From Ammopiptanthus mongolicus (lineage: Eukaryota; Streptophyta; Magnoliopsida; Fabales; Fabaceae), in assembly GCA_039655645.1 (NCBI GenBank), contig CM077347.1, positions 87,841,797 to 87,905,796 of the forward strand: DNA of 64,000 bases, given 5' to 3'. Below the pieces are notes generated by a model. That model was not told the DNA's origin, ran no database searches, and saw only the letters and a program-made list of their open reading frames with translations. Each line of letters begins with the position of its first letter. The stretch's first letter is position 1. Made by a program: the position numbers and the translations under genes. Below are positions 1 through 12,288 of this stretch, in pieces.

Positions 1-1939
1 AAATAAGAATGTGGGGATCGATTCACTATGTAGCAAGCTGTAGCAATCGACTCTGCCCACCATTCTCTACCTAACCCAGAATTAGAGCGCATACACCTTG
101 CCTTTTCAAGTAGTGTACTGTTCAATCTTTCCGCGACTCCATTCTGTTGAGGTGTGTCTCTAACTATCCAGTGTCTCACAATGCCTTCCTGATCACAGAA
201 CTTCTTGAAGGCTCCTTCAGTATATTCTGTACCATTGTCGGACCTCATAGTTTTCAATTTTCTACCTGTTCTGTTTTCAACCATTGCTTTCCAACACTTG
301 AAAATATCAAATACCTCATTCTTATGCTTTAAAAAGTAAATCCAAGCATACCTGGAATGATCGTCAACAAATGTAACAAAGTACCTGGAACCACCTTTAG
401 AAGTCACTTTAGCCGGACCCCAAACATCAGTATGCACATAGTCTAACAACCCTCTACTTTTGTGCTTGCTTGTAGAGAAATTCAAGCGATGTGCTTTTCC
501 ATACACACAATGTTCACAAAATTCCATGCATGGCTTCTTCATGTTCTTCAACAAGCCTTTCCCACTAAGCAATGATAGACCCTTTTCTGACATATGCCCA
601 AGGCGCATGTGCCATATCCTTGTGCATTCTGTTTGATCTTTACTTCCACTAATTCCAACTGCTAAATCTCCCGTGACAGTTTCACCCAAAAGAGGATAAA
701 GATTTCTGTGACGGATTCCCTTCATCACAACCAACGAACCACGTACAACTTTTAAAACTCCATTTTCAATAGTTATTTTGCAACCATTTTCCTCTAGTAC
801 ACCAAGAGAAATAAGGTTTTTTCGCAAATTTGGAACATGTCTCACATTCATCAGAGTTCTCACTGTTCCATCATGCATCTTGATTCTTATTGTACCATAC
901 CCCATGATTTTACAGGCATGGTTGTTTCCCATTAAAACGGTTCCACCGTCTATACTTTGGTAGGTAGTAAACCACTTCCTGTTTGGACACATATGGTGTG
1001 AGGCTCCTGAATCAAGCATCCACTTACCGGAAATATCATGGTCTTTCTCTGAGACAGAGAAACAATCATCCTCATCATTCGAGACATAACTCGCCTCCGA
1101 CAAATCTTGTTGTTTTCCTTTGGAGTTGTTGCCGTTGTTGTTCTGCTTCTTAAATAATACCCTCTTATTTGGACAATTTGCTTTAAAGTGCCCAAGCTCG
1201 CCACATTTAAAGCATGTTCTTTCGGCAAGAGCTCTAGATTTTGATCTAGACTTCTTTCCCCTGCTTTGTCCTCTTTCATTAGTCCTCCCTCTAGTAGCAA
1301 ACAACCCTTGAGCTTGTTCCCTGTTTTCTCTTCCACTGCTAGACATCCCACTTGTAGCAACCTTTCGAAGATCATCCGCTAAAAGTGATGTCCTAGTCTC
1401 ATCCATGGTGAGAGTATCACCGATAAGCATCAATGTCTGCACTAGATTTTCGTAGGACTCCGGCAATGAAAGCAGTAGCATGAGTGCTTGGTCTTCTTCA
1501 TCAATCTTAACTTCTATATCCTTCAAGTCTGATATGATCCTATCAAACTTGTTGACATAATCCCGGATTGAGGTGCCTTCCTCCATCTTGCATGTATACA
1601 ATTTGGATTTCAAGTAGATCCGATTTGTTAGAGTTTCGTCATGAAATTATTCTCTAACTTTGACCACACGCCAGCCGCTGTTGCTTCTTCATTTACCAAG
1701 AACGCAACGTCCCTCTCAAGGCATAAGATTATGGCGGCTCTAGCTTCGAGATCTAATTCTTCCCAATCCTCATCCTTCATATCCACAGGTTTCTGTTCTT
1801 TTCCCACTAACGCCTTGTGCAACTTTTGTGAAATAAGCAGATTTTTCATCTGCATCCTCCAATAGGAAAAATCATTTTTTCCATTAAATTTTTCGATTTC
1901 ATATTTACCAACCTTGACGGTTCCACTAGTAGAAGCCAT
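1..1939 (-). pseudogene. copia gag-pol polyprotein, frameshifted in gag, incomplete
   Basis: The gag start is at 1939 (protein begins MASTSGTVKVGKYEIEKFNG), followed by the usual copia gag head with a YWRMQM-type motif. The frame stops at 1628-1630. Downstream homology continues in another frame, so about one base has been lost near 1632-1640. From there the frame is open to base 1: a CX2CX4HX4C zinc knuckle at 1173-1214, the protease motif DSGA at 1002-1013, a gag-pre-integrase region (about 560-720), and an integrase core with its catalytic triad: first Asp in the HTDVWGPA block near 412-435, second Asp in RSDNGTEY at 237-239, Glu in NGVAERLN at 129-131. The integrase residues are intact, so the gag break is the only defect visible in this part. 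The ORF at 950-1375 on the same strand is an out-of-frame shadow of this region. Confidence 0.9.
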
Positions 1940-1989
1940 TATCTTCAATACAAATAAATAAAGTTTTACCACTCTAAAATTTTACAATT

Positions 1990-2002
1990 GGCTCTGATAC
2001 CA
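1990..2002 (-). other. Primer-binding site for initiator tRNA-Met
   Basis: The minus strand reads TGGTATCAGAGCC, the standard complement of the 3' end of plant initiator methionine tRNA. It starts two bases inside the 5' LTR (separated by AT) and marks the start of minus-strand DNA synthesis of the copia element. Confidence 0.9.
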
Positions 2003-2004
2003 AT

Positions 2005-2375
2005 TGTTAGAGTCGCAGCGGAAATTTGGCTTCTAATAATGATATGAAATACGACTCTCACTATAGTTGAACAAGAAAACAATGTAGCCTGAACAATAAA
2101 TTGTATGAAGAAATATGAATGTCTGAAGAAGTAAGATTAAACTTCAATACAATGAAAACTCACTTTGTTACACTCTATGTTTTTACGTTGTTATAACAAC
2201 TGACAAACCGAGACAAAATTTATATAGTAAGCTACATACTATAAATTAAGAGAACTACATTACACACAAATATAAGCCTCTCAATTTGATGTCCTTCCTA
2301 TTATTACTCCTTAATTTCACCGGAGTAACTTTGTATTCAACTTTCCATATTTAGCTTTTACTAAATATTCCCACA
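2005..2375 (-). repeat. 5' LTR of the copia element
   Basis: The LTR ends ...CTCTAACA on the minus strand, next to the primer-binding site. About 370 bp is a normal length for a copia LTR. The outer boundary is estimated only from a TGTGGGAAT start; without the second LTR it cannot be fixed. Confidence 0.65.
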
Positions 2376-2444
2376 AATCGTCATATCATTAAAAACTTTA
2401 CACTCACAATGCATACCAATTAAACTCATAAAAAATCTAAAATT

Positions 2445-2550
2445 ATAGATTATACTTTTTTTACATCCAAATATTAGTTATTTCATTTACAATATCTTAA
2501 AATTTATTCAAATATAGATTATACTTTTTTTACATTCAAATATTAGTTAT
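2445..2550. repeat. Two direct copies of a 37-38 bp AT-rich segment
   Basis: Segments 2445-2481 and 2513-2550 are near identical (both begin ATAGATTATACTTTTTTTAC and end ATATTAGTTAT), one base different in length plus one substitution. It is probably a local slippage or unequal-exchange duplication. Confidence 0.7.
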
Positions 2551-4020
2551 AAATTTTAACTAATATAATAAGTGAATATCACATCTTATTATCTTTGTCC
2601 ACCTTTTTTAAATTATTTCATTTACTTCATTATTTTCTATATCCTTTAAATATTTATATCTAATTCATTTTATTTTCAGGACAAAAATTTCTAAATAAAT
2701 CATAGAATAATTGTATAATTCTTAATAGAAATTATTTTAAATATTTGTTATATTATTTACTTATCTCCTAGTATTATTTTTTTATATAATATAATTAATT
2801 TATAATTCTTATGATTTTTCACATATTTTTTTTAAAAAGTAAATGTTAACAAATCAAACAGTTTAAATTTATAATATGTTGCATATGTATATAATATTAG
2901 ATTATATTTTTCAAACATAATAAAATATTTAGTTAATAAATAATAATTAAGTAAATATTAAAATAAAAAAAATGCTTGAGGACTAGTGGATATACAATGC
3001 AGAACGCATTGTTTTTACAATAAAAAAGAAAAGGAAAGCTTTATATCAGGAATATGATCTTGCCGTTCTATTTCTAAATAATTAGCACTTAAGCATTATA
3101 ATAGGACCATAAACTTGTGGAAGAAGTTAGAAGAGTGGAAAGTAACGTTTTGATACTCTTGTAGGGCACCCCTTTAAAGTAGAAGACAACCTTTTTTTCC
3201 TGAACTTAATATGTAGAGTAAACTCGGTCAAGAAAAATGGAAAGTAAGGCAAACTGTATGATGTAAATCAAATACAATGAGAGCATATGGGACAGAGGGG
3301 TTGTACAACTTTCATAGAGTGTAATAATAAATAGCTAGTAGTGGCTCAATAATTGAATTTGAATAATTTGCAATATGTGGCATTTGACTCTCTTGTTCAG
3401 CCATGTACAAATAAACATCAAAGGGCAAGAAATGTTCATTTTAATCCTAGCTGCTGGGATGATTCGACCAATTTAATTTGAACTCAGGGATCACCTAATC
3501 AAAGTTCTTTAAATAATTATGATGCATAGGGTGGGAAAGAACAGCTTACAGCTACTAATCTAATATTTAATTCACATAAAGCTGCTTAATATATAGGTGC
3601 AGCTAATCTATAGTAAGTAGGATCCCGGAATCCAAAGTGTGTGTGGTCCATAACCTGGACCTTTAGTCTACATTTGTAGTCTACAAATGACCATTGAAAT
3701 TGAAATACATATTATTTATTAGTCAAATGGAGTATGGACTACAAGTTAGCATATGGAAGCAATTTAATATGAGATTAGCTTGAGATAAGCACAATATATA
3801 CGGCACCTTCAAGGGCAATATATTTTTTTTAATCATGATATAGGTACGAAATATCATCATCGTTAGTAGTGATTAATTTTCATCGGGGAATTTATTGAGT
3901 TACACACAAGGTGGGTTCTCCCCTTCCAATCAAGTTTTCTCCATACATAAGAGTCAGGATTCGAATATCTGATCACTTGCTGAAGGTGTCTGAGTCTCTT
4001 ACCACTCATATCAACCATAT
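2551..4020. other. AT-rich intergenic stretch
   Basis: No coding potential, RNA gene or bounded mobile element was recognised. The DNA is dominated by A/T-rich, stop-rich sequence. Confidence 0.6.
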
Positions 4021-4335
4021 CACTACAAGAAATTTGTCATACATCTACGGACACTTTTAGTGACAATCATTAAAACTGTAGCTATATGGTAGTAGTGTCA
4101 GTCAAATCGTAGGTGGACTGTAGGTAAAATCTATTGACAGTCAAATACAACTGTAGGTAAAAGTATGTGGACCGTAGGTAAAACCTATAGTGATAATCAT
4201 TTCTCGTTGGTATTCATCACTCATAATGAACGGTTGGACCGATCGTAGATGAATATAAATTTTACATATATCTATAAATTTTAAACATATAATGACAAAT
4301 TTTGTCGGTCATTAAAACTCGAGTTTCTTGTAATA
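4021..4335. mobile_element. Non-autonomous CACTA-type element (MITE-like)
   Basis: It starts CACTACAAGAAAT and ends ...TTTCTTGTAATA. The reverse complement of the end, TATTACAAGAAA, matches the start apart from two transitions in the CACTA tip. The interior has short repeats of the ACTGTAGGTAAAA type, as in legume CACTA derivatives. At 315 bp it has no room for a transposase. The expected 3-bp TSD is not seen (tat / agt), consistent with an old, mutated copy. Confidence 0.65.
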
Positions 4336-4952
4336 AGTTGGTTTCAAGGACAATATGTTATTAGGATTTGAGGGATAATATGGAATCCTAATGAAGAAAA
4401 GCATATAACATGCTGCATTCTATATGCTGTTATTAATACATACTCAACGACTAAATTAGTTCACCAAAACGGATCTCATGTTCCCAAAAGGGGATACAAC
4501 ACAGCCAAAGACATTTCATCTGTTCCTACATATTTCCTTTAAATTTTCAAAACTATACTGGGTTTTGTTTCGTTACACTTGTGACCATAGACAATTACTC
4601 GAAGTTTTGAGCATAAGAGGTCCCAAGAACCACGTAAGGTACAATTGACTATTGAAGAACTACCCGACCAGTTCCCATTTCTTTGTGGCCTTAATTTGTG
4701 AGGCTGTTAGCATTAAGCATCTTATCAAGTATTTTATAATTTCTTTTTCATTGATTAAAGGACTGGGTGATTGAACGGTTATGATTAATTTGTTTGGGAG
4801 GGAAAGCCTTTCTTTGCTGTTGTCATGTTAGTGGATTAAGCTGGAAATTATGGCTGAACAGATCATTTAGTTAATCTTTTGGGAGGGATTAGTCTTTAAT
4901 CATATGATCACAAGATATTAAAAATAACATAAGCAAGCTATGCTTTAAAACA

Positions 4953-5109
4953 CACTAAAAAAAGAGTCATTTAGAGATCGAAGAGATCGAATTTAGAGAT
5001 CGATTTTGGTCGGATTAGTCCCTAAAACGACCATGAGACTGATTTGGGAATCGATCTGGTCAAAATCGATTTTTAAAATCGGTCTCTAAACAACTTTTTT
5101 TTTGTAGTG
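4953..5109. mobile_element. 157-bp CACTA MITE with ACA target duplication
   Basis: It begins CACTAAAAAAAGAGTC and ends TTTTTTTGTAGTG. It is flanked on both sides by ACA (4950-4952 and 5110-5112), the 3-bp duplication expected for CACTA/En-Spm insertions. The interior is partly self-complementary around GATCGATTTTGGTC-like motifs. A second member of the family lies at 51117-51238. Confidence 0.82.
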
Positions 5110-5112
5110 ACA

Positions 5113-7348
5113 TTTTCTAATGGAATATAATCCAAACTTCACCCATAGGTGAGATTATGGAATGGTAATAGGTAAATATATGCTTTCTAAGAAGAAGATG
5201 CCAAAATTAAACATGTCACATGGATTTATCACGGAGTGTTTGGCATTAGAGATCTAAAATTTCTAGCACTTTGAATCCTACATGGATGACTTGGATTAAA
5301 ACTTACTCATAAACTCTTTTAGTAGTTATGTAATTTTTAAATAATTTAAAATCCTAAACTTTTAGATAAGATTTAATAGGAATGATTCAATTATCTAGAG
5401 TTGTTGGGATCACTCATCTTGATATACATGTGTGTGCGTATACGTATCGGGCATGTATTTGTGCGTGCGGGTGCATGGCATGTGTGCATACGGGTATGCA
5501 GGTATGCCGACATATACTTGTGGGAATTAATTTATGCTTTCCAAATTCAACATGAAAATAAAAATATGGTTATTGCTTCAAAAGTATTAATTACATTGAT
5601 TTTGAGGCATTGTAGCTTCAAATATGCTTCAATTAATATGAAATTTTATAAGCAGTGACATATGTGGTACAAACGTTCATTTCAACGATGGGTTTATAAA
5701 ATGACTTACACTAATTTATTTATTAGTTTTAAATTAATTTTAATATATGCCTTTTTTAAACATTAATTCTAACCCAATATTATCTAATAAAAAATGACTT
5801 CAGTTCCTAGGTCAGAATTTTAGGCCAGGCCCTACAATATTGGTCAATGAGTATCATATTCAACTCGATAAGATTTTATGGAGTCCATTGGACCAAAATC
5901 TTGCATCCAAGCCCATATTATATATAGGCATTGTGGTTGATGGGTGGTGAAAGAGTTGACGGTGGCCATATGGATGTGACTTGGAAAAGTATGAGGAATG
6001 TTTTTGTAGGCTTACTAGTAGACATTTTGTATCCTTCCAAAGTGTGTGATGGTGACAAGCTTAGCTTGTATGAGGCTTTAGGTCATAGCTAGGATCATTG
6101 GTGCAAAGTGTTTCACTTGATTTTGCCATCCTAACTACTCCCAACACCTAACATGCCCTCCTAATTTTATTTTGTTTTTGACACAAGCTTTCTTTACCAG
6201 TTCGGGAACTAGAAGAAACCAGTATTTTATGAATTAAAAGGGTAACAATTGGTCAAGTAAGTAAGTTTATCCCATAATAATAAAATTATGTTTCTAACTC
6301 CCATCTACCTTTGACATTCTCTTTGACTGATTTTGAAAAATATTAGAAGGTTTACTTTAACTTGAGGTTTTCTATCCATTGAGATATTTATATCAAATAT
6401 TATGCTCCTTATATTTACACATAATATGAACATTTAATTAAAAAAGAGAAAAAAAAATTCTTTGAAAGAGGGACAAAATTGAAATAATGATAAACTACGA
6501 GCGAAACTATATAGAACCCTCTTTTTCTTTTAAATTTTTTTATTTAAAAAATATTGAAGACATTTTAAACAGCAGTGATATGCATTAAGCTAGCTTTTGA
6601 AATTAATTTACTGCTGCATCATTAATGATATCATTTAAACTTTATATTAATTTTCATCATTCAAGTATTAGCTAGTTACTATACTCGTGAGTAGAGACAC
6701 GGTCAGAAATTTCATATGAGGGAGATCATGATCAAATATACATAATATGAAATAATAATAAAAAAATTAACTAACATATAAAAACAAATTATATGAAATG
6801 AATTTGATATATAATTAACAACTTAATATAATATAATTTATTCAAACATATTTATAATCAGCTTATTTACATACATTTTTCTTTTTTGGGGAGTTGGACT
6901 TAGGCAAATTGTTTAGAAATATTCCCTCCCCCAATGCTGGTGAGCGTATATATTGAAGGGGCAACATTATTTAAAGAAATATATGTAAAAAGAAAGTAAA
7001 TACGCAGTTGTCTAATTAATATATCATCCACATCATTGTATAAATGACGGAACATCACACCAATTATGTTACATGTATAATTAATTGATATTTTAATATC
7101 ACATTATTTTTTAAATATTATTTAATTTCTTCATTATTATATAAAATATTGAAAATATTATTTTTATTTATTATTTAAATAGATTTAAATAATTTTTTAA
7201 TGATTATAAAATTGTTTTAATTTCCCGATTTATTTTTTATTTTGTAAAATCACTTCGGGCCTCCAGGGTTCATTTTAAAATCATGGACTCACAGTGAACA
7301 CAAGAACACGAACGTTGGGGAAGATTTGAAGGTGTTGAGGGTGGAAAG
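5113..7348. other. Intergenic, no gene recognised
   Basis: AT-rich sequence with one GT/GC-richer patch around 5401-5530 (TGTGTGCG/ATACG-type dinucleotide-rich). An 85-codon ORF there has low-complexity composition and no recognisable domain, so it is not called. Confidence 0.55.
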
Positions 7349-7522
7349 AATTGTTAATAATACATTTTCTAACATTTTTTTTTTAACATAATCTTTTCTA
7401 TTGATTAAAATTTATGTGAGTCCTATAAAATTTAAGTGGGACCCTCATAAATTAGTGAGAACCATTTGAATTTTAACCATAAAATATATTGAAAAGAGAA
7501 TATTGATAACACTCTTCTTAGG
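7349..7522. mobile_element. Possible MITE abutting the 4CL fragment
   Basis: A loosely palindromic AT-rich stretch has TGTTAATAATACA on the left and TATTGATAACACTC on the right, with a core resembling the element at 30852-31020 (GTGAGTCCTATAAAATT-type centre). Its right end coincides with the left limit of recognisable 4-coumarate:CoA ligase homology. Ends and TSD are uncertain. Confidence 0.35.
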
Positions 7523-8026
7523 ATGGATGACCTGCCAAAGAATTGCTTGTATTTCTCAATGATCTTGGAAGGCAACAAAACGAAGTGGCAGAGGTGGAGA
7601 TCGATCCAGATGATGTTGTGGCCCTTCCATTCTCTTTTGGCACGACGAGGTTGTCGAAGGGAATTGGAGCTTAACAATCAGTGTGGCACAACATTTATAT
7701 ATTATTTAGTTTTTGGTAGAGTTCCTCAGTGATTAATTATATATATATATATATATATATGCCTATGATATTAAGGTAACATCAAGCACTTGCGTTGTGT
7801 TTCTTTGTTAACAACAAATGGACGGAGAGAACCCGAACCTGTACCTGAAGGCTAAAGACGTATAAAGTTGTCTGTGGCTATGGTGGTTTCGTCGCTGACC
7901 AAAAACCCTATGGTGGCGGAGTTTGACTTGAGCTCCATACGGTTAGTGTTGTCAGGGGCTGCACCGCTTAGGAAGGAGTTGGAGGATGCACTACACACTA
8001 GGGTGCCTCACGCTGTTTTGGGACAG
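7523..8026 (+). pseudogene. 4-coumarate:CoA ligase (4CL)-like exon fragment, degenerate
   Basis: Pieces of the AMP-binding fold of 4CL enzymes, which activate hydroxycinnamates with ATP and CoA at the entry to lignin and flavonoid synthesis, can be read in shifting frames. They include an NCLYFS block (about 7535), the EIDPDDVVALPFS block (about 7600-7635) leading into a damaged phosphate-binding loop (SFGTTRLSKG, where 4CL has SSGTTGLPKG), then a stop near 7674. After an AT-repeat insert (7739-7760) come a DGENPNLYLKAKDV-like piece (7818-7860) and the LSSIRLVLSGAAPLRKELED block, ending in LGQ at 8026. LGQ is followed by GT, at what I recall is the usual first-intron position of 4CL genes, so this derives from genomic DNA, not a processed copy. 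The N-terminal third, part of the middle and all later exons are missing. It cannot make an enzyme. Confidence 0.82.
7739..7760. repeat. (AT)11 microsatellite inside the 4CL relic
   Basis: A pure AT dinucleotide tract sits between the two recognisable halves of the 4CL fragment. Confidence 0.9.
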
Positions 8027-8028
8027 GT

Positions 8029-9055
8029 TACCTCACATCTTAATTACTTTTATTACATCATTGCATTGTAGCCATCATATATTTTCTTCACAAAATAATC
8101 ACGGGAGATCCAGAAATTTTGATTAGTAAAAATAGTATATTATAAATATTTTTATAAAAATATATATAAATGTATAAACTATAAAATAATGATATCATTA
8201 TTATTAAGTCAAAAATTGAATATTATTTGTATATCCAAAAAATTAAAGATACATCAACTTCTATAAATTATAACTACTCTTTACGTGTTTTAATCTTTTG
8301 AAATTCTTGTATGAATTTTTTATTTTCAACACTATGAAAAGTCTCTCTCTCTATATGTATTATGTATGTGACCAAATAATTATTCAAGAACTAATCTCTC
8401 ATATGATTGAGCACTTGATTCTTCAAGAAAAATTAAAATGTATTATTAGAATAGGATTGTAAAGCAATGAGAGCAACATTTATCATTCAGTGGGGATAAC
8501 ATTTAATTTTTAATGGGGACAATTTAAATTATTCAACATTTAGGAATTATTATTTTTTACTAAGTGAGGGCAGTTGCCCCGATTCTCATACACTTGCATT
8601 CGTCCCTGGAATTTGCCGTTTTACTTTAAAATGGACCTGGAGACGGGAATGATTTTACAAAATAAAAAAAATAATTTGTGGTAATCAAAACAATTTTATA
8701 ATAATAAAAAATATATTTCAATATGTTCAAAAATTAAATAATAATAATAAAAATAATTAAAAATAAAAAAGTGAACATTTTAAATAATAGTAATAATAAT
8801 AATTAAAAAAAATAATATTTAATAAAAATCCATGTGGCGTTAAAATATTAATTAATTATACACGTTGTACAACTGATGTAGTGTTCCGTCTGCCAAATGA
8901 GCACTTCACGGTGCAACACTGAAGACATAGACTAACTCCTAAGTTTTAAAACGTACAGACATCAGATCATAAGAATATTTTTTTCAGGATCTAAAACCAA
9001 AACAAATCTTTTTTGTAGAGACTAAAAAATTCATTTAGCCTTAAAAATATATAAA

Positions 9056-9057
<2 letters not shown>
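8029..9057. other. Intergenic, no gene recognised
   Basis: AT-rich sequence following the 4CL splice donor. No second 4CL exon (GYGMTEAG block) is recognisable downstream. Confidence 0.5.

Positions 9058-9092
<35 letters not shown>
9058..9092. repeat. (TTA)n microsatellite
   Basis: About 11.7 uninterrupted TTA units. Confidence 0.92.
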
Positions 9093-9617
9093 GAGAGAGG
9101 AGGAGGTAGGTTTCTTTTTGGATTATTTGATATTATGGATGATAATAAAGATATTAATTAGGGTAGAGTAAAAGACATTTTTGGAATCTGAAATTGGTAA
9201 AACTGGAGAGAGAAATCGTGTAGCCCCTAACTTATAAGTTATACGCTACCTCTATTCACTTATTAAATAAGGGTTTTTTTCTTCTTCAAAAAAGCCCTAT
9301 TCCAAACAACTCTATTAGTTTTTTTTTGTCAAATAAGCTAGATGACTAGCTTATAAGCGAGACAACATCTGTTATCCCATAAAGTGTGCCATAATCTTGT
9401 GCCTTGGAATCTCATAGATCAAGAAAGGTAACCTCTTATTATCTTTCATTGTTATTTATTGGTTATTTAAATCAATTGATCAATCAGAATTCATAGCATT
9501 AGATTGTGACACATTTTGTAGGATAGCAAATGCTATCCCTTATAAGATACTTTGACACCTTACCAAAGATATTAACGATTTGGTGTGTGAAATTATTATC
9601 CTCTCACATGATACATC

Positions 9618-9620
<3 letters not shown>

Positions 9621-9677
<57 letters not shown>
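9621..9677. repeat. (TA)28 microsatellite
   Basis: An uninterrupted TA tract of 57 bases, just left of the Mutator-like MITE at 9700. Confidence 0.95.
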
Positions 9678-9679
<2 letters not shown>

Positions 9680-9699
9680 TGGAAAAATTTAAATTATAT

Positions 9700-10117
9700 G
9701 GTAAAATAGGTTGATTGGTCCTGTACGTTTTTTTTAGTTTTTCACTTTGGTCCTATATGTTTTATTTTTTGTATTTTGATTCTATACGTTATGTTTTATC
9801 ATGACATTAGTCCTAAAACTGACGACGTCAAAAAGGAATTGACGAAAAGGACTAATATGAAAGATAAAATATAACGTATAAGACTAAAATGAAAAAAATA
9901 ATTTGTATGTTCTCTTTCATTGCTTCTCACTTTGGTCCTATACGTTATGTTTTATCTTCCATGTTAGTCCCAAAATTGACGCCGTCATGTACGATTGACG
10001 AAAATGATTAACGTGCCAACGGAATATAACGTACAAGATCTCTTTGAAAAAATAAAACTTATAAAACCAATGTAAAAAATAAAAATAAAAGTGTGAGATA
10101 AATCAACCTATTTTATC
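9700..10117. mobile_element. Mutator-like MITE, 418 bp, 9-bp TSD
   Basis: It starts GGTAAAATAGGTTGATT and ends AATCAACCTATTTTATC, which are inverted copies. It is flanked by perfect 9-bp duplications AAATTATAT (9691-9699 and 10118-10126), the length typical of Mutator-like elements. The interior contains repeated TTTGGTCCTATACGTTATG-type motifs in inverted and direct orientation. There is no transposase. Confidence 0.82.
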
Positions 10118-10677
10118 AAATTATATATATCCTATTTTTTTTATTATAAAAACACTTTTGAGCAGTTTTCTAATGACTAATTTTCATTAAAAATGTTTTT
10201 TATTTGTGAGTTAAACTGAATGGTTATAAATTTGTTTTTAAAATAAATAATAAATAATAAAGTAAAAAATTAGTGTTTTAATTATTTTCAGTTTTTTACT
10301 CATTTTTTCTTTTTCTTTGTTTTGTAACTCACAAATAGGATGTAAATAAAGTGAGCTATTCGTGAACTATTTTAGCTTAACTCGTTAGTTAACAAGTCAA
10401 ACTCAAGCTTTTGATTAACCTCGTTTAAATAAATGAGTCAAGTTTGGACAATCCATTTTTTTACAAATTAAACTCAAGTTTCAAGTATTTAACTCGATTC
10501 ATCTCGTTTACATAACCCGAAAAGAAAAACATGAAGACCGTTTCCAAGTGATATAAAAACTATTTTAGACCATAGCAATGACACTTTCTCTCTGTCGTAC
10601 TTATTGGCAATTGATGAGGGATTGTCGTATAACTAAATTTGAAGATAAAAATGCCAATTTATTGCAATATAATAATA

Positions 10678-10680
<3 letters not shown>

Positions 10681-10711
<31 letters not shown>
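10681..10711. repeat. (AAT)n microsatellite
   Basis: About ten uninterrupted AAT units. Confidence 0.9.
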
Positions 10712-10745
10712 GTAACTTTTTGTATTTCATACAAATATTTTTAAG

Positions 10746-10926
10746 AATTTAATTGATATATATTGTCAGTTTAAAAATATTTTATACTGTGAACCAATCA
10801 TATAATGCCACATCAATAAAATTGTTTGAGTCTTATCCCAATTATCTTAGAAGTCAATCATAACATAATTAATGATTGATTGACAATATAAAAAAATTTA
10901 TATTAACAATATATAACAATTAAATT
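10746..10926. mobile_element. MITE, family M1 (copy 1 of 5)
   Basis: A palindromic element with ends of the form TTTAATTGATATATATTG / CAATATATAACAATTAAA and an inner pair AACCAATCAT / ATTGATTGACA. The same layout recurs at 19309, 55386, 58763 and 58942: AATTGATAT end, poly-T, ACCAATCA, GATAAGAGTC-like centre, TGATTGACA, poly-A, ATATCAATT end. The superfamily is not settled. Confidence 0.6.
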
Positions 10927-11951
10927 ATGATTCGAGGATCACATGCATTTTCTCAAAGAAGTCTATGTATTTTATATTTCAAACTATTTTATGAGTAATA
11001 AATTAAAATAATTTATTGGATTTATTTTCTCTAAAGTGAATAAAGCTCTAAAATAAAAAAAAATAATAATATTTACCATTTATTTAATTAAGTATATAAA
11101 TATTTTAACATACTAAATAATTTATGAATGAATATCCACTCATATTTTTTACTTTAGAATCGTACTTAATTTAAAAGAATCAAATCATTTTATATTTCAT
11201 CCTTTATCACACTTTTTTGGACACGTCCTTTCCTATCGATCCACCTAAGCACCTCGTAGCCTGTTTATCACTTGATCAGGTTATTAAAATTTAATTATTT
11301 TCTAAAAACAAACATTTTTCTCAAAATAAAAAAGTAAATGTTCTTTCTTTCTAGAAGCCCTATATATATATATACACAGATACACTCCTTCCTTGCACAT
11401 TTGGGCTCGTTGTCGGAGCATAGTTGGTGTGCCTCCTCCGCTCCTGTCATCAAAGCGTTGCCGGAGTCTACCCACGTCGCCAAAGTCTGCCGGTGCCTAA
11501 TCTTGTTGCCAAAGCAACGGGTGCTTCCTTCGTTATATATAGTATATATTAATTCGGATTCATATTAGAGGAAACGAAATGGTCCAATTTTTTATTTTAA
11601 AATATAAGAAATATTCATTAATTTTCATATATATTAAATATTCAATTTCAATTATATCCTTATTTATAATATGATTTATATTTATGAGATACATATTAAA
11701 TGCTTTGCATGGATTTTGTTTATTGCTATTGGTTTGAGTGGTTGGTGAATTAAGTTAGTGGAACTTGTATTAATTATAATCTATCATTTATGAAGGGGAT
11801 ATTTTTGAAAAATAAGTTAAATATTTAGGAGTATTAATTGAAATTATCTCATTTCAAAACATTTTCTTGATCTGTGTGATTTACTCCTATGTTTATTGTA
11901 ATATGCACGGAAGGGAGTATTTGTATAAGGTTCAAATCTATTTAAATATTA

Positions 11952-12288
11952 CCCCTTTCGTTCCATTTTTTTAGTCTTTTTAGCATTCTACAGATAAATT
12001 AAGAAATCATTAATTTGTGTATAAATATATCAAAATATCTTTATTCTAGAAACCAATTTATTTTAAAGGAGAAACTTATTTTAAATGCTTTATTTATATA
12101 TTTTACTTGAAATCCAGTAAAGAATTAAATAAAATATTCAAATGAGAAGAATAAGCTAGAAAGATGTAAAGATCAATTGAGGATATATATGAAAAAAATT
12201 AAAAATTATATCTTCAATTTATAAAACTCTAATTATTTTGAAACAAAAAAAAATTGATAAAGAGGCTAAAAAAATGAAACAGAGGGAC
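11952..12288. mobile_element. Stowaway-like MITE, TA target duplication
   Basis: The left end CCCCTTTCGTTCCATTTTTT and the inverted right end GTCCCTCTGTTTCATTTTTT align over their length with only a few mismatches. TA dinucleotides flank it (11950-11951, 12289-12290). The CCTCCGTTCC-like terminus and TA target are typical of Tc1/mariner-related Stowaway elements. Confidence 0.68.

Larger units (their letters stand above)
1..2375 (-). mobile_element. Ty1/copia LTR retrotransposon, 5' part (left edge truncated by the window)
   Basis: Read on the minus strand, the order is LTR (2005-2375), initiator-tRNA-Met primer-binding site (1990-2002), gag, zinc knuckle, protease, integrase. Reverse transcriptase, RNase H and the 3' LTR would lie beyond base 1. 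The protease-then-integrase order is diagnostic of Ty1/copia rather than Ty3/gypsy. The inner LTR end (TG at 2005-2006 on the plus strand, i.e. ...CA on the minus strand) is secure because it sits just before the primer-binding site. The outer end at 2375 is a guess based on a TGTGGGAATATTT start on the minus strand, and no TSD can be tested here. Confidence 0.92.

Noticed and set aside
950..1375. 141-codon minus-strand ORF
   Set aside because: Out-of-frame shadow of the copia gag/protease region; the true frame contains the zinc knuckle and DSGA motif.
5401..5658. 85-codon ORF with a GTGTGCGTAT-rich start
   Set aside because: Translation of a dinucleotide-rich patch; no domain, no conserved context.
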